Assembly (NCBI RefSeq): GCF_947387495.1
Contig: NZ_CANDNU010000009.1
Span: 1 to 57,577, forward strand
DNA: 57,577 nucleotides
From: Limosilactobacillus difficilis
GTDB lineage: Bacteria; Bacillota; Bacilli; Lactobacillales; Lactobacillaceae
Direction: 5' to 3'
In this document: positions 1 through 8,397 of the stretch, in pieces
Layout: each line of letters starts with the position of its first letter
How positions within the stretch are numbered: the first letter of the stretch is position 1
The notes under the pieces: generated by a model
Databases searched by the model: none
The model's input: only the letters and a program-made list of their open reading frames with translations
Told to the model about the DNA's origin: nothing
Program-made: the position numbers and the translations under genes

Positions 1-103
1 AGGCCTTCTACCAAGAGATATCACAGCTCCATCAACCAATAATCAATTGGTCAGTATTATTTATTTGAGTCCAGTGGCTAACTTATTCTTGAAATTTAGG
101 CCT

Positions 104-365
104 AAATAAAAAACGCCTTCTCGCTTAACTTAATAAGCAAAGAAGACGTCAGTAACGCGGTCCCACTTCTCATGCGCCGCTCCCTCACGAAAGTGGCCTC
201 AAGTTGAAACTTAATTCAACGCCTGGTAACGGTGGCAACCGGGTTAACTTACTATTTTCGGTTAATCAGTTCCTAGGTGTGCTTCATCAGTAACGCTAGC
301 TCCCTTTCCAGCGACGGGAACTCTCTTGATAGTTGGTTAGTGATTACTCTCCTAGTCATGACATT
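104..365 (-). promoter_or_regulatory. T-box leader B, tRNA-His type (second of tandem pair)
   Basis: Reading the minus strand, a Stem I closed by CTAGG/CCTAG carries the specifier-loop pattern GAAG-CAC-A, so the specifier reads CAC (His). The T-box core is GTGGGACCGCG; its TGGG pairs with a C discriminator, which is special to tRNA-His and supports the call independently. It ends in a terminator with a T run at about 104-113. It is a near copy of leader A just upstream, with long identical stretches in the antiterminator half. The regulated gene lies beyond position 1; only about 100 non-coding bases remain in the window. Confidence 0.85.
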
Positions 366-382
366 CAAGTTATATTGATTCA

Positions 383-665
383 TCAAAAAAACGCCCTCTC
401 TGCTTAACTTAATAAGCAAAGAGGACGTCAGTAACGCGGTCCCACCCCTTGTTCGTCGCTTCCTCACGAAAGTGACCTCAAGTTGAAACTTAATTCAACG
501 CCTGGTAACGGTGGCGACCGAACCAGCTTACTGGCTTTCAGCTGGTTAGTTCCTAGGTGTGGTTCGTTAAGGTGATTGACCTCCTTTTCAGCAACGGGGG
601 TTCTCTAAACAATCCGGCCTTAACTACTCTCCTAGTCATTACTTGCGATTGCTTTTGATGAATTG
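383..665 (-). promoter_or_regulatory. T-box leader A, tRNA-His type (first of tandem pair)
   Basis: On the minus strand Stem I pairs CTAGG/CCTAG, then GTTAAGG/CCTTAAC, leaving AGAGTA opposite GAACCACA, so the specifier reads CAC (His). The T-box is GTGGGACCGCG with TGGG, matching the C discriminator of tRNA-His. The terminator stem is followed by a T run (plus-strand A run at 384-390). The leader starts just after the promoter at 672-700. Two complete antitermination switches in series should require charged-tRNA release at both, giving a steeper response. Confidence 0.85.
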
Positions 666-671
666 TTTAAA

Positions 672-700
672 ACAATATCATTAGATTTTTCTCATGTCAA
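672..700 (-). promoter_or_regulatory. Promoter for tandem His T-box transcript
   Basis: On the minus strand, TTGACA (695-700) and TATTGT (672-677) are separated by 17 bases. It sits directly downstream of the hisK stop codon, so the T-box transcript has its own start. Confidence 0.75.
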
Positions 701-711
701 CACATTATTTT

Positions 712-1548
712 TTAATTTTGGCTCTGATACTCAAACAAGTGATAGCCGTGACCAACTTCAGCGATACTGTGAGCGTCCGAACCAAATTCTAATGCAACGC
801 CTTGCTGCTGGGCTTGCTGCAAGATCTGCTGACCAGGGTAGAGGTCATTGCAGTATGGTTTGTAGAGTCCAGCCGTATTGAAATCTAATTTCATTTTTTT
901 CTCGTTGGCCACCTTTAAAATTTGCTTGACTAGTTTCATTGTCGGTACTGAAAAAGTGGCTGGTAAGTGAAAATAGTCCTGATATTTTTTGATCAAGCTC
1001 ATGTGACCGATTTTGGCAGGGGAAAATTGACCATAATCTACTGCCACACTGGTTAAAACAGTTTGAAAATAACGCTGGTAGAGTCGCTGACCATCTTGGA
1101 TATCATCGCTGAAGCCATCGTGCAGTTCGTTAGGACTATAATCAATCCCGTAATAACCGCCGTTTGCCGCCTTCAAATAGTGAATTGAAATGATATTATT
1201 TTCCGTCAGGGGACCCACTTGTGCTAGAAAGTCTTTAATTGTGTCTTCGTAATCAGCAAGGTAATCAATCTCAAAACCGACTGTCACCTTAATTTGTGCT
1301 TGAAACTGTTTTTGGAGTTTGCGGCCCAGTGCGAGGTACTGGTCGATCTGATCCCAGCGCAGGGAAGCAGTGGCAACATTATCAGGGTCCCCGGCATAAT
1401 GAGCGATGAATTCATCCGGCAAAGGTGCGTGTTCGGTGAGGTGGTATTCGGTAAAACCGAGTTGAATAGCTCGTTGGATCATTTTTTCGGTAGGTTCGCC
1501 ACTGCCGTGCGGACATAATTCTGTATGGGTATGACCATCAATTTTCAA
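712..1548 (-). CDS. hisK: Histidinol-phosphatase, PHP family (HisK/HisJ type)
   Basis: A 278-residue cytoplasmic enzyme that should hydrolyse L-histidinol phosphate to histidinol, the penultimate part of histidine biosynthesis. The N-terminus DGHTHTELCPHGSGE is the PHP metal-binding motif 1, followed by a conserved HLTEHAPLP segment, an FEIDYL segment and a C-terminal GSDAH motif. Length fits the family (about 260-285). An AGAAGG ribosome site precedes the ATG. It begins 38 bases after the HicDH stop and no promoter is visible between them, so the two are probably cotranscribed. The tandem His T-boxes start immediately beyond it, which suggests a histidine locus continuing off the left edge. 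hisK itself is not behind those T-boxes. Confidence 0.85.
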   Translation of the reverse strand: MKIDGHTHTELCPHGSGEPTEKMIQRAIQLGFTEYHLTEHAPLPDEFIAHYAGDPDNVATASLRWDQIDQYLALGRKLQKQFQAQIKVTVGFEIDYLADYEDTIKDFLAQVGPLTENNIISIHYLKAANGGYYGIDYSPNELHDGFSDDIQDGQRLYQRYFQTVLTSVAVDYGQFSPAKIGHMSLIKKYQDYFHLPATFSVPTMKLVKQILKVANEKKMKLDFNTAGLYKPYCNDLYPGQQILQQAQQQGVALEFGSDAHSIAEVGHGYHLFEYQSQN

Positions 1549-1586
1549 AGAAAAACCTTCTTTTTGCGATAATAAGCGGCTTCGGT

Positions 1587-2522
1587 TTAGTTGCCAGTAG
1601 CTTCCATGCTTTCTTTGTACTTGTCCTTGATGAAATCAGCGGAACGCTGCAGCTTTTTCAGTTCTTCGTCCGTTAGTTTTAACTGGGACTGGTGAACGAT
1701 TCCGTCGCGACCGACAATCGCCGGATAAGACAGGTAAACGCCGTATTCTTGGCGGTAGTTGGAAACTGGCAGCTCGGTCAGAGCATTGGAGAGAATCGTG
1801 TTTGTCAGGTGAACGGCCGCGGTAGCTACGCCATAACTGGTGTATTTCTTGCCCTTGAAGACCGTCCAACCACCCATCCGAGCTTCTTCGTCTAACTTGG
1901 CGAGATCGAGGCCTTCAGTTTTGGCAAGCTCGGTAATCGGGGTGTCGAGGACCCGAACGGTTGACCAGGCCGTGAATTGGGAATTACCGTGTTCACCAAG
2001 GTTGTAGCCGTTAACCGACCGAGGGTCAACGTGAAGGCGCTTGGCAACGGCACGTTTCATCCGGGCTGAGTCCAGCAAAGTTCCCGTGCCGATGACGTGG
2101 TTCTTGGGCAGACCGGTGATCTTTTGGTAAAGGGACGTGATAACGTCGACAGGGTTGGTGATGACTACCATCAGCCCGTGAAAGCCGCTCTGCTTGATCT
2201 GATGGGCTACGTCACTGACTTCCTGCCGCGTGAAAGGAAGTTCGGCAAAACGATCGGCATTGGGATTATCCTGCAGTTTGATGTTGCCGAGTGCGGAGAT
2301 GATCACGTCGGTGTCTTTGAGTTCGCCGTAGTCGTTCACCTTGATGTCCGTATGCACGGGGAGGTTGGCCATGGCGTCCTCGAAGTCGAGGGCGTCCGCC
2401 TGAACTTTCGCTTCGTTCTTGTCGATCAGGACCAGTTCGTCAGCAAAACCGTTAGCAACGATGTAGTGAGCAGCGGTTGAGCCAACGTGGCCCAGTCCGA
2501 TGATTGCAATTTTCCGAGACAT
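1587..2522 (-). CDS. hicD: L-2-hydroxyisocaproate dehydrogenase (L-HicDH)
   Basis: A 311-residue NAD-dependent enzyme of the L-lactate/malate dehydrogenase superfamily that reduces branched or aromatic 2-keto acids, such as 2-ketoisocaproate, to L-2-hydroxy acids. It has an N-terminal Rossmann glycine motif (IGLGHVGS), the VVITNPVDVIT segment, GTGTLLDSARM, and the active-site motif GEHGNSQ with catalytic His. The sequence closely follows the Weissella L-HicDH pattern rather than ordinary Ldh. RBS GAAGGAA precedes the ATG. A second HicDH lies at 12424-13371. It is probably the first gene of a two-gene unit with hisK. The substrate is inferred from family only. Confidence 0.88.
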   Translation of the reverse strand: MSRKIAIIGLGHVGSTAAHYIVANGFADELVLIDKNEAKVQADALDFEDAMANLPVHTDIKVNDYGELKDTDVIISALGNIKLQDNPNADRFAELPFTRQEVSDVAHQIKQSGFHGLMVVITNPVDVITSLYQKITGLPKNHVIGTGTLLDSARMKRAVAKRLHVDPRSVNGYNLGEHGNSQFTAWSTVRVLDTPITELAKTEGLDLAKLDEEARMGGWTVFKGKKYTSYGVATAAVHLTNTILSNALTELPVSNYRQEYGVYLSYPAIVGRDGIVHQSQLKLTDEELKKLQRSADFIKDKYKESMEATGN

Positions 2523-2571
2523 CGAAATTCCTTCTTTCTGAGAGAATGATTAGAATCTTAAATTGAAACTC

Positions 2572-2580
2572 ATTATATCA
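2572..2580 (-). promoter_or_regulatory. Extended -10 promoter of hicD
   Basis: The minus strand reads TGATATAAT, a TGn-extended -10, about 50 bases before the ATG. No good -35 is visible, which is common with an extended -10. Confidence 0.5.
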
Positions 2581-2638
2581 TGGACGTTGTCATAAAAAAA
2601 GCAAGGTTTGTTGGCCTTGTTCCAGTAAATCTCTGCTA

Positions 2639-2682
2639 AATCCTGCTGTCGGATTGCTAATCGCAATTCAGCAGCGGGATTT
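2639..2682. repeat. Long inverted repeat in intergenic region
   Basis: Arms AATCCTGCTG and CAGCGGGATT flank an inner GATTGC/GCAAT pairing, followed on the plus strand by TTTAATTT. It lies between the hicD promoter and the terminator of the amidase gene. It could form a terminator on the plus strand, but there is no plus-strand gene upstream of it. Confidence 0.5.
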
Positions 2683-2704
2683 TAATTTGTTCAGGAAAAT
2701 GACA

Positions 2705-2750
2705 CAAAAAAGGAGCATGCCAAAAGTCATTGCTGGCTTCGCACGCTCCT
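2705..2750 (-). terminator. Terminator of amidase gene
   Basis: On the minus strand AGGAGCGTGC pairs with GCATGCTCCT and is followed by TTTTTT. Another GC-rich hairpin lies closer to the gene at about 2766-2803. Confidence 0.75.
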
Positions 2751-2838
2751 CTGAATCGAAATAAGCGCCAAGCGATCGGCTGGGCCGAATGCTTAGCGCC
2801 ATTGGGTGGATTATGATCTAAAATTTTGTGGTGATGGC

Positions 2839-5001
2839 TTAGGCCCAGTAGAAGTTTGGCCGGTAAACCACTTGGTAAGGACGATCGTCATCATTCCAGT
2901 ACCATTGATAGTTGAATTCTTGGACGGCTTGTCCCGCAGCCCCATAAACCGAGTTCGGGTCGCTGCTCCAGTAGTAGCCGCAAGTAGAAATACACTTCGG
3001 ATCGGCACCACCGGTTGAAACGATGACAACGTGACCACCAGCACCGGCGGAAGTTCCCCAGACCACGATGTCGCCGTACTGAACGTCTTGTTGGCCGTAA
3101 CCGGAGCCGGCAATGTAGTAGCCATTTTGCCGGAGGTAGTTGCCGATGTCCAGGGTGGAGTAGAGGTGACTCGGGGTGGAACCACCGGCTGAATATACCG
3201 CCTGGGTCATGGAACCGGAGCAGTCAGCTGTTCCGTCGCTGCCGTTCCGGGAGCCGTACATCGAATAAGTCAGCTTGCCTTCCCGCGACAAGAACCAATT
3301 GATAACCCGCTGGCTGAAGCCAACGAAAGCCCCGGAATCCTGGAAATGAACCTGGTGGCCGTTAATCCAATGATTGCCCGTGTACATCTTGCAACTGTTC
3401 AGGTCGAAGTAGTACCAGTTATGGTTAACAAAAGTCCAGCCGGTGTCCGCCCAAGCGTTGGTTGGGTCGAGATAGTACCAATCGTTGCCCAGGTGCAGCC
3501 AGCCGGTATCAGCCCAGGCATTGGTCGGGTCGAAGTAGTACCAGTGGCCGTTGATGTACTGCCAATCGGTCCGGGCAGTGCCATTGTTGTTGAAGTAGTA
3601 CCAAGCCCCGTTGACTGATTTGTACCAGCCAGTCGCTGCCGCAGCATTGGTACCGAAGTAGTACCAGGAGCCGTTGATCTTTTGCCACTGGTTAACCGCC
3701 AGGGTTTGGTCAGCGGTATTGTAGTAATAGTAACGATTGCCAATCTGGTTCAGACCATTAGTGAAATTGAAAAGCAGGTTCCCACTAACTGGGTCGAACT
3801 GGTAGGTTTGACCATCGATAGTCGCCGTCGTTTGGCGCGTTCCGTTTTGCTCGTTGTAGTATTGCAGTGCCTTGGCAGAGGTGTTGTAGACCAAGCCAGT
3901 TTGCGGATGCCCATTCTGGTCGAAGTAGTAGTGTTGACCGCTAATTTCAGTTGGCCCCGTGGCGAGCTGGCCTGTCGTAGGGTCCAGGTAGTAACGTTGG
4001 CCATTGATTGATTGCCAGCCAGTCAATTCCCAGGCATTGGCTGGGTCAAAGTAGTACCAAGAATTATTGAGGAGCTGCCAGCCAGTCAGGGCCCAAGCGT
4101 TGGTCAAGTCGAAATAGTAACGGTGACCGTTAATCGACTGCCAGTTGATGTCCGCTTGCCCGTTTTGATCAAAGTAGTACCAACGACCGTTAATGTACTG
4201 CCAATTGGTCAGCGCGGCCCCGGAGCCACCAAAGCCGTACCAGCGACCGTTGATTACCTGCCAACCAGTCTTCATGGCGCCATAAGTGCCATCATGCTGC
4301 GGGTTGAGGTAGTAGGTGCTGTTATTGATCTTTTGCAGACCAGCCAGCATCTGGGCGTTAGTCGGTTCAAAGTAGAACCAGTGATTGTTGAGCCAAGCCC
4401 AGCCCGTGGCGGCTGCACCGGAATTGTTGAAGTAGTACCAGTTGCCGTCAACTAACTGCCAGCCGGTCTTCATGGCACCATAAGTGCCATCATGCTGGGA
4501 ATTGAGGTAGTAGGTACTGTTATTGATCTTTTGCAGCCCCGCTTCCATGATACTGGATTGCGGGTTCATGTAATACCAATTATTGTTAATCCATTGCCAA
4601 TTGTTGGTTAGCTGACCGTTTTTAAAGTAATACCAGTCATTGTTATTTTGCTGCCAGCCGTTCGCCAACTGCCCCTGACTGTTTTGCCAGACAGAATTGC
4701 CATTTGTGCTGGTTTGTTGGTAGCCGTTAATGTTGGTCACAGCTTGGGAGCCCTGATCAGTCTTGGTTGTGCTAGTTGTACTTTGCTCAGCAGCGCCTTG
4801 GTCAGCAACAGCCGTGCCCGTGGTCTGATTAACGGCGCCTGCCTCGTCTGTGGTGGCTACAACTTGCTGAGTGTTAACCGGATTGGCCGTGTTGGGTTGG
4901 TTTTCTGCCGCGTAGGCATGACCACCCCAAAGACCAAAGGCAACGATAGCGGCCGTCAGCCACAGCTTACCGGCCTTGTACATTTTGAAGTGCTTCTTCA
5001 T
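2839..5001 (-). CDS. Secreted glucan-binding-repeat peptidoglycan amidohydrolase
   Basis: A 720-residue secreted protein. Residues 1-33 are a KxYKxGKxW-type signal peptide (FKMYKAGKLW then a hydrophobic stretch ending AYA). A Thr/Ser/Gln-rich linker runs to about 90. About 20 aromatic repeats follow, of the cell-wall/glucan-binding type (TGWQ..NGxWYYFD). From about 561 to the end is an Amidase_5-type hydrolase domain of the NlpC/P60-CHAP fold, with catalytic Cys in TADCSGS (about 594) and His in GGHVVI (about 657). I chose the ATG at 4999-5001 because it starts the signal peptide and has GGGGGAA upstream; an in-frame ATG 18 bases earlier overlaps that ribosome site. It probably cuts stem peptides in the cell wall while held on a glucan or wall polymer. 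It shares signal and repeats with the next gene. Confidence 0.85.
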   Translation of the reverse strand: MKKHFKMYKAGKLWLTAAIVAFGLWGGHAYAAENQPNTANPVNTQQVVATTDEAGAVNQTTGTAVADQGAAEQSTTSTTKTDQGSQAVTNINGYQQTSTNGNSVWQNSQGQLANGWQQNNNDWYYFKNGQLTNNWQWINNNWYYMNPQSSIMEAGLQKINNSTYYLNSQHDGTYGAMKTGWQLVDGNWYYFNNSGAAATGWAWLNNHWFYFEPTNAQMLAGLQKINNSTYYLNPQHDGTYGAMKTGWQVINGRWYGFGGSGAALTNWQYINGRWYYFDQNGQADINWQSINGHRYYFDLTNAWALTGWQLLNNSWYYFDPANAWELTGWQSINGQRYYLDPTTGQLATGPTEISGQHYYFDQNGHPQTGLVYNTSAKALQYYNEQNGTRQTTATIDGQTYQFDPVSGNLLFNFTNGLNQIGNRYYYYNTADQTLAVNQWQKINGSWYYFGTNAAAATGWYKSVNGAWYYFNNNGTARTDWQYINGHWYYFDPTNAWADTGWLHLGNDWYYLDPTNAWADTGWTFVNHNWYYFDLNSCKMYTGNHWINGHQVHFQDSGAFVGFSQRVINWFLSREGKLTYSMYGSRNGSDGTADCSGSMTQAVYSAGGSTPSHLYSTLDIGNYLRQNGYYIAGSGYGQQDVQYGDIVVWGTSAGAGGHVVIVSTGGADPKCISTCGYYWSSDPNSVYGAAGQAVQEFNYQWYWNDDDRPYQVVYRPNFYWA

Positions 5002-5071
5002 TGAAATAATTTCCCCCATTTAAGAAAGATGTCGCACTTATCATAACATATAATTTTTGTCTCTTTGAGGG

Positions 5072-5103
5072 CAAAAAGCCCAGAACAATATTGTCATGTT
5101 CTG
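5072..5103 (-). terminator. Terminator of L,D-transpeptidase gene
   Basis: On the minus strand CAGAACA pairs with TGTTCTG, followed by GGGCTTTTTG. Confidence 0.6.
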
Positions 5104-5122
5104 AACTCACTTTTGGTACGAT

Positions 5123-6880
5123 TTAGTTTTCTGTTATGACTACTTTGGTTCCGGTGGGAACATTTTGCTGGAACCACTTGGCATCGGGCAGACTTAAGCG
5201 GATACAACCGTGAGAACCTTGAGCCTTGCCTAGCTTGGCGGCTTCCCAACCGATAATGTGGTGGGCACCATCAAATGGTACTGAATGGAAGAGGTAAATA
5301 CCGTGGCCTAACCAGGAGGTCCAATAATAAGCTCCTTCTCCCTGGCTAGCAACATAGAATTGGTAGCCCCGTTCTGGCTGAACGTAGTAGGTGCCAGTTG
5401 GTGTATTATTGCCCAACCCGGCGCTAGAGTACATTGTGTAGATGTTCCGATTGCCAGACATTAAGTAAACGCGATTTTTGCGGATGCTGACATGAACCCA
5501 GAAATTAGGGGTTTGGCTGACATTCGGGTACGGATCATATTCTGAGGGTTGGTAGATGTTAACAGGTCGCATAATGTAGCGGTTCGTTAACTCTTCTTGT
5601 TTGTCCGTGGCCCAGGCATTGTTTTCATCAAAATGGTAGCTTTGCCCATTGATAATTTGGTTGCCAGTTAATGCCTTGCCAGTCGACTGATCAAAATCAT
5701 AGACCAGTCCGTTAATCTTGTGGATGCCGGTATAGGCCCAAGCGTTTTCTTCATCGAAGTAATACCAGCTGCCATTAATTTTTTGCCAGCCAGTCTTGGC
5801 CCAGGCATTGCTGGGATCAAAATCATACCAAGCGCCATTGATTTGTTGTAGACCACTTGTTGCCTGATGGGTTGTTGAATCAAAGTAGTACCAGCGACCG
5901 TTGATCTTTTGCCAGCCGGAGGCAATATTGGCATCATTGTTGTAGTAATACCAGTGCTTATAGTAGTATAGCCATCCCGTCTGCACAGCCCCATCATTCT
6001 TCAACAAATACCAAGTATCATTCGGCTTTACCCAGCCGACTTGCATTTGATTATTTTGCGGGTCTAGGTAGTACCACTTATTATTGACTTCTTGCCAACC
6101 AGTAGTGGCCGCCCCATTTGGAGCGAAGTAATACCAATGCCCGTTGACCCATTGCCAGCCGGTCTTCATGGTGCCAAAAGTGCCGTCGTGCTGGGTGTTG
6201 AGATAGTAGGTACTGTTGTTGATCTTCTGCAGGCCGGCCTGCAGCTGGGCGCTGGTTGGATCGAAGTAGAACCATTGGTTATTCAGCCAGGCCCAGCCCG
6301 TGGTAGCGGCACCGGAGACGGTGAAGTAATACCAGTGACCATCAGCCAACTGCCAGCTGGTCTTCATAGCGCCGAAAGTGCCGTCATGCTGGGAATTGAG
6401 GTAGTAAGTATTGTTATTAATCTTCTGCAAACCAGTCTCCATCACCTTGGATCGTGGATTCAGATAGTACCATTGATTACCGATCAACTGCCAGTTGCCG
6501 GTCTGCTGACCATCCTTGAAGTAGTACCAGTTGGTATCATTTTGCTGCCAGCCGTTTGCCAGCTGTCCTTGGTTGTTTTGCCAGACGTCATGGCCGTTCA
6601 TACTGACCTGTTGGTAGCCATTGATGTTGGTTACGGCTTGGACAGTCTTGTCGATATTGATTGAGCTATTCTGATTTTGGTTGTTTGCAACTGCCAGGTC
6701 CGTGCTTTGCTTTGTCGTGCTTTGGTTTGTGGTGACGGCAACCCGGGCTGTTGCCGAGTTGTTTGAGCTGGCTGGGAGTTCAGCTGCGTAGGCGTTGCTA
6801 CTTCCCCACAGGCCCAAAGCAACGATAGTAGCTGTCAGCCACAGTTTACCCGCCTTATACATTTTGAAGTGTTTTTTCAT
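5123..6880 (-). CDS. Secreted glucan-binding-repeat L,D-transpeptidase (YkuD)
   Basis: A 585-residue secreted protein. The N-terminus is again a KxYKxGKxW signal peptide nearly identical to that of the neighbouring amidase. A low-complexity linker and about 16 glucan-binding repeats follow. The C-terminal 150 residues (about 434-585) form a YkuD L,D-transpeptidase domain with a conserved His in FHSVPFDG and the catalytic SHGCIRL motif (Cys about 559). Such enzymes make 3-3 cross-links or attach proteins to peptidoglycan. The start at 6878-6880 has GGGGGAA upstream; the longer ORF adds 40 unlikely residues in front of the signal peptide. The presence of an L,D-transpeptidase beside an amidase sharing the same targeting repeats suggests paired wall remodelling. 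Confidence 0.87.
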   Translation of the reverse strand: MKKHFKMYKAGKLWLTATIVALGLWGSSNAYAAELPASSNNSATARVAVTTNQSTTKQSTDLAVANNQNQNSSINIDKTVQAVTNINGYQQVSMNGHDVWQNNQGQLANGWQQNDTNWYYFKDGQQTGNWQLIGNQWYYLNPRSKVMETGLQKINNNTYYLNSQHDGTFGAMKTSWQLADGHWYYFTVSGAATTGWAWLNNQWFYFDPTSAQLQAGLQKINNSTYYLNTQHDGTFGTMKTGWQWVNGHWYYFAPNGAATTGWQEVNNKWYYLDPQNNQMQVGWVKPNDTWYLLKNDGAVQTGWLYYYKHWYYYNNDANIASGWQKINGRWYYFDSTTHQATSGLQQINGAWYDFDPSNAWAKTGWQKINGSWYYFDEENAWAYTGIHKINGLVYDFDQSTGKALTGNQIINGQSYHFDENNAWATDKQEELTNRYIMRPVNIYQPSEYDPYPNVSQTPNFWVHVSIRKNRVYLMSGNRNIYTMYSSAGLGNNTPTGTYYVQPERGYQFYVASQGEGAYYWTSWLGHGIYLFHSVPFDGAHHIIGWEAAKLGKAQGSHGCIRLSLPDAKWFQQNVPTGTKVVITEN

Positions 6881-6983
6881 AGCGATGATTCCCCCAAAAT
6901 TAAAAAAGTTATTACACCTATCATAATAGCATGCAACTATTACGCAGACGACTAAGCAATTAAACGATTTTCCGATTAAGGAG

Positions 6984-7011
6984 TTGACATCAGTCGTCAT
7001 TTGGATAGAAT
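6984..7011 (+). promoter_or_regulatory. Promoter of T-box C transcript
   Basis: TTGACA (6984-6989), 16-base spacer, TAGAAT (7006-7011). The T-box leader begins about 7 bases downstream. Confidence 0.75.
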
Positions 7012-7017
7012 TTAATT

Positions 7018-7253
7018 AAAATATTAAAACAAGATGAGAATAGTAAGGGATGACTTTAATCGGCAGCGAGCGCTAACTGGTGAAAGGGCGTATGCAAGGA
7101 CTCCCTGAATGAACTCGTCAGGATTGGAATGGGTGCAAGCTACATTTCCGGGCGATGACCGTTATCCATTTTAAGAGGCTGTCGAAAGACAGTGAAGATA
7201 GGTGGTACCACGGTTGTCGTCCTTGTGCAGATTGCACGGGGACTTTTTTTATT
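7018..7253 (+). promoter_or_regulatory. T-box leader C (specifier Met AUG or Glu GAA)
   Basis: Stem I closes with GATGAG/CTCGTC and continues AGGGA/TCCCT, leaving AATAGTA opposite GAATGAA. If the specifier is followed by A it reads ATG (Met). If the loop is read in the GAAX-NNN register of the other leaders here it reads GAA (Glu). The T-box core AGGTGGTACCACGG is clear, and the terminator GTCCTTGTGCA/TGCACGGGGAC with a T run ends at about 7252. It controls the Ldh2-family gene that starts 16 bases later. Confidence 0.85.
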
Positions 7254-7268
7254 TTGGAGGTTAAACAC

Positions 7269-8354
7269 ATGTCACGAATTCAAGCAGCAGATGAACGCCA
7301 GTACTTAGAAGAAGTCTTTGACCAGCTCGGTTTCACGAAAGAAAACGGGCAATTGTTGGCCGATACCTTGGTGGACGCCGATCTGCGGGGAATTTCCTCA
7401 CACGGGATTCAGCGCTTGGCCTGGTACCGGCGGATGATTAAGGATGGCACAATTGTTCCAAGCCGCGAACCTAAGGTAGTTCGCGAGCTGCCGGGGACAG
7501 TTTTGGTTGACGCTAACCAAAATATGGGGCAAATCGCCGCCAACTTAGCGATGGACAAGGTGATTGACAAAGCCAAGAAAGTCGGTGTCGGGATCGGGGT
7601 CGTCAAGAACTCCAACCACTTTGGGATTGCCGGCTACTACGCCCGCAAAGCACTGCAGGCCGGATTAGTCGGGATCGCCCTGACGAATACGCGTCCACTG
7701 GTTGTACCGACTAATGCCCGGGAAGCCTTTTTGGGTTCGAATGCCTTTGCCTTTGGCTTCCCGGCCAGCCCGCACCCGTTTATGTTTGACGGGGCGACTT
7801 CCACCGTTGCTGGCGGAAAGATTCAGTTGGCCGACAAGAAGGGCGAAAAATTGCCAGGTCAGTGGATTGTCGACAAAGATCGTCAGCTGGTCAAGGACCC
7901 GAAGCAGGCGGAAGGCATTTTACAAAAAGCAGCTTTCAGCGAAGATCAAGAAGGTGGCGGCTTGCTGACCCTCGGTGGCGTAGATGAAGAGAACAGTAAC
8001 TATAAGGGAATGGGTAACTCAATTGTCGTCGAATTGCTGACGGGAATTCTGGCTCAGGGTTCAATTTCTGCCGACACTGTCCGCGGCAAGCATGACTTCA
8101 GTCAATTCGTCTTCGCCTTCGACCCGTCCTTCTTTGGCGATCCAGAGCAGTTGAAAGCTGATGCGACTGCCATGCTTGACCGGATTCGTCAGCTGGACCA
8201 CGTTCCAGGCAAGACAATCTGGGTGCCAGGTGACCGCGAATACAAGTACTTGGCGGAAAATAAGCAGCGCGGGGTCAGCATCGACGATAGAACTTTTGAA
8301 GAAATTGAGGAAATTGGTCAAGAACTTGGAGTGCAGGTCCCTGCTAAGATATAA
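7269..8354 (+). CDS. Ldh2-family malate/L-lactate/2-hydroxyacid dehydrogenase
   Basis: A 361-residue NAD(P)-dependent oxidoreductase of the Ldh2 (malate/L-lactate/ureidoglycolate dehydrogenase, YlbC/ComC) family, which has no Rossmann fold. Recognisable parts are the N-terminal helical segment with RGISSHGIQRL (active-site His), the VVKNSNHFGIAGYYA motif, and the GSNAFAFGFPA segment. The ATG at 7269 follows GGAGG at 7256-7260; the longer ORF runs back into the T-box terminator and is not real. Its own T-box leader means it is induced when a tRNA is uncharged. This fits a keto-acid/hydroxy-acid role, possibly for 4-methylthio-2-oxobutyrate if the specifier is Met. The exact substrate is unknown. 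Confidence 0.83.
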   Translation: MSRIQAADERQYLEEVFDQLGFTKENGQLLADTLVDADLRGISSHGIQRLAWYRRMIKDGTIVPSREPKVVRELPGTVLVDANQNMGQIAANLAMDKVIDKAKKVGVGIGVVKNSNHFGIAGYYARKALQAGLVGIALTNTRPLVVPTNAREAFLGSNAFAFGFPASPHPFMFDGATSTVAGGKIQLADKKGEKLPGQWIVDKDRQLVKDPKQAEGILQKAAFSEDQEGGGLLTLGGVDEENSNYKGMGNSIVVELLTGILAQGSISADTVRGKHDFSQFVFAFDPSFFGDPEQLKADATAMLDRIRQLDHVPGKTIWVPGDREYKYLAENKQRGVSIDDRTFEEIEEIGQELGVQVPAKI

Positions 8355-8397
8355 TAAGAAAAAGAGTCTTATTGAACAAAGAAAGAAGCAGGGATTA

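Noticed and set aside
1-103. Coding start of the gene regulated by the His T-boxes
   Set aside because: No start codon with a ribosome site could be found on the minus strand before the window edge.
273-467. 64-residue minus-strand ORF
   Set aside because: It spans the terminator of one His T-box and the Stem I of the next; the sequence is explained by RNA structure.
3346-4455. Several plus-strand ORFs of 90-147 residues opposite the amidase gene
   Set aside because: They are antisense shadows of the repetitive glucan-binding coding sequence, with repetitive Val/Pro-rich products and no ribosome sites.
2839-6880. Regularly spaced short repeats that could suggest a CRISPR array
   Set aside because: The repeats are in frame, degenerate, and encode the about 20-residue glucan-binding motif.
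7155-7268. N-terminal extension of the Ldh2-family ORF
   Set aside because: It translates the T-box antiterminator and terminator; the real start has GGAGG at 7256.
8161-8397. N-terminal extension of the SEC10/glucan-binding ORF into the Ldh2 gene
   Set aside because: It overlaps Ldh2 in another frame and would place the signal peptide internally.
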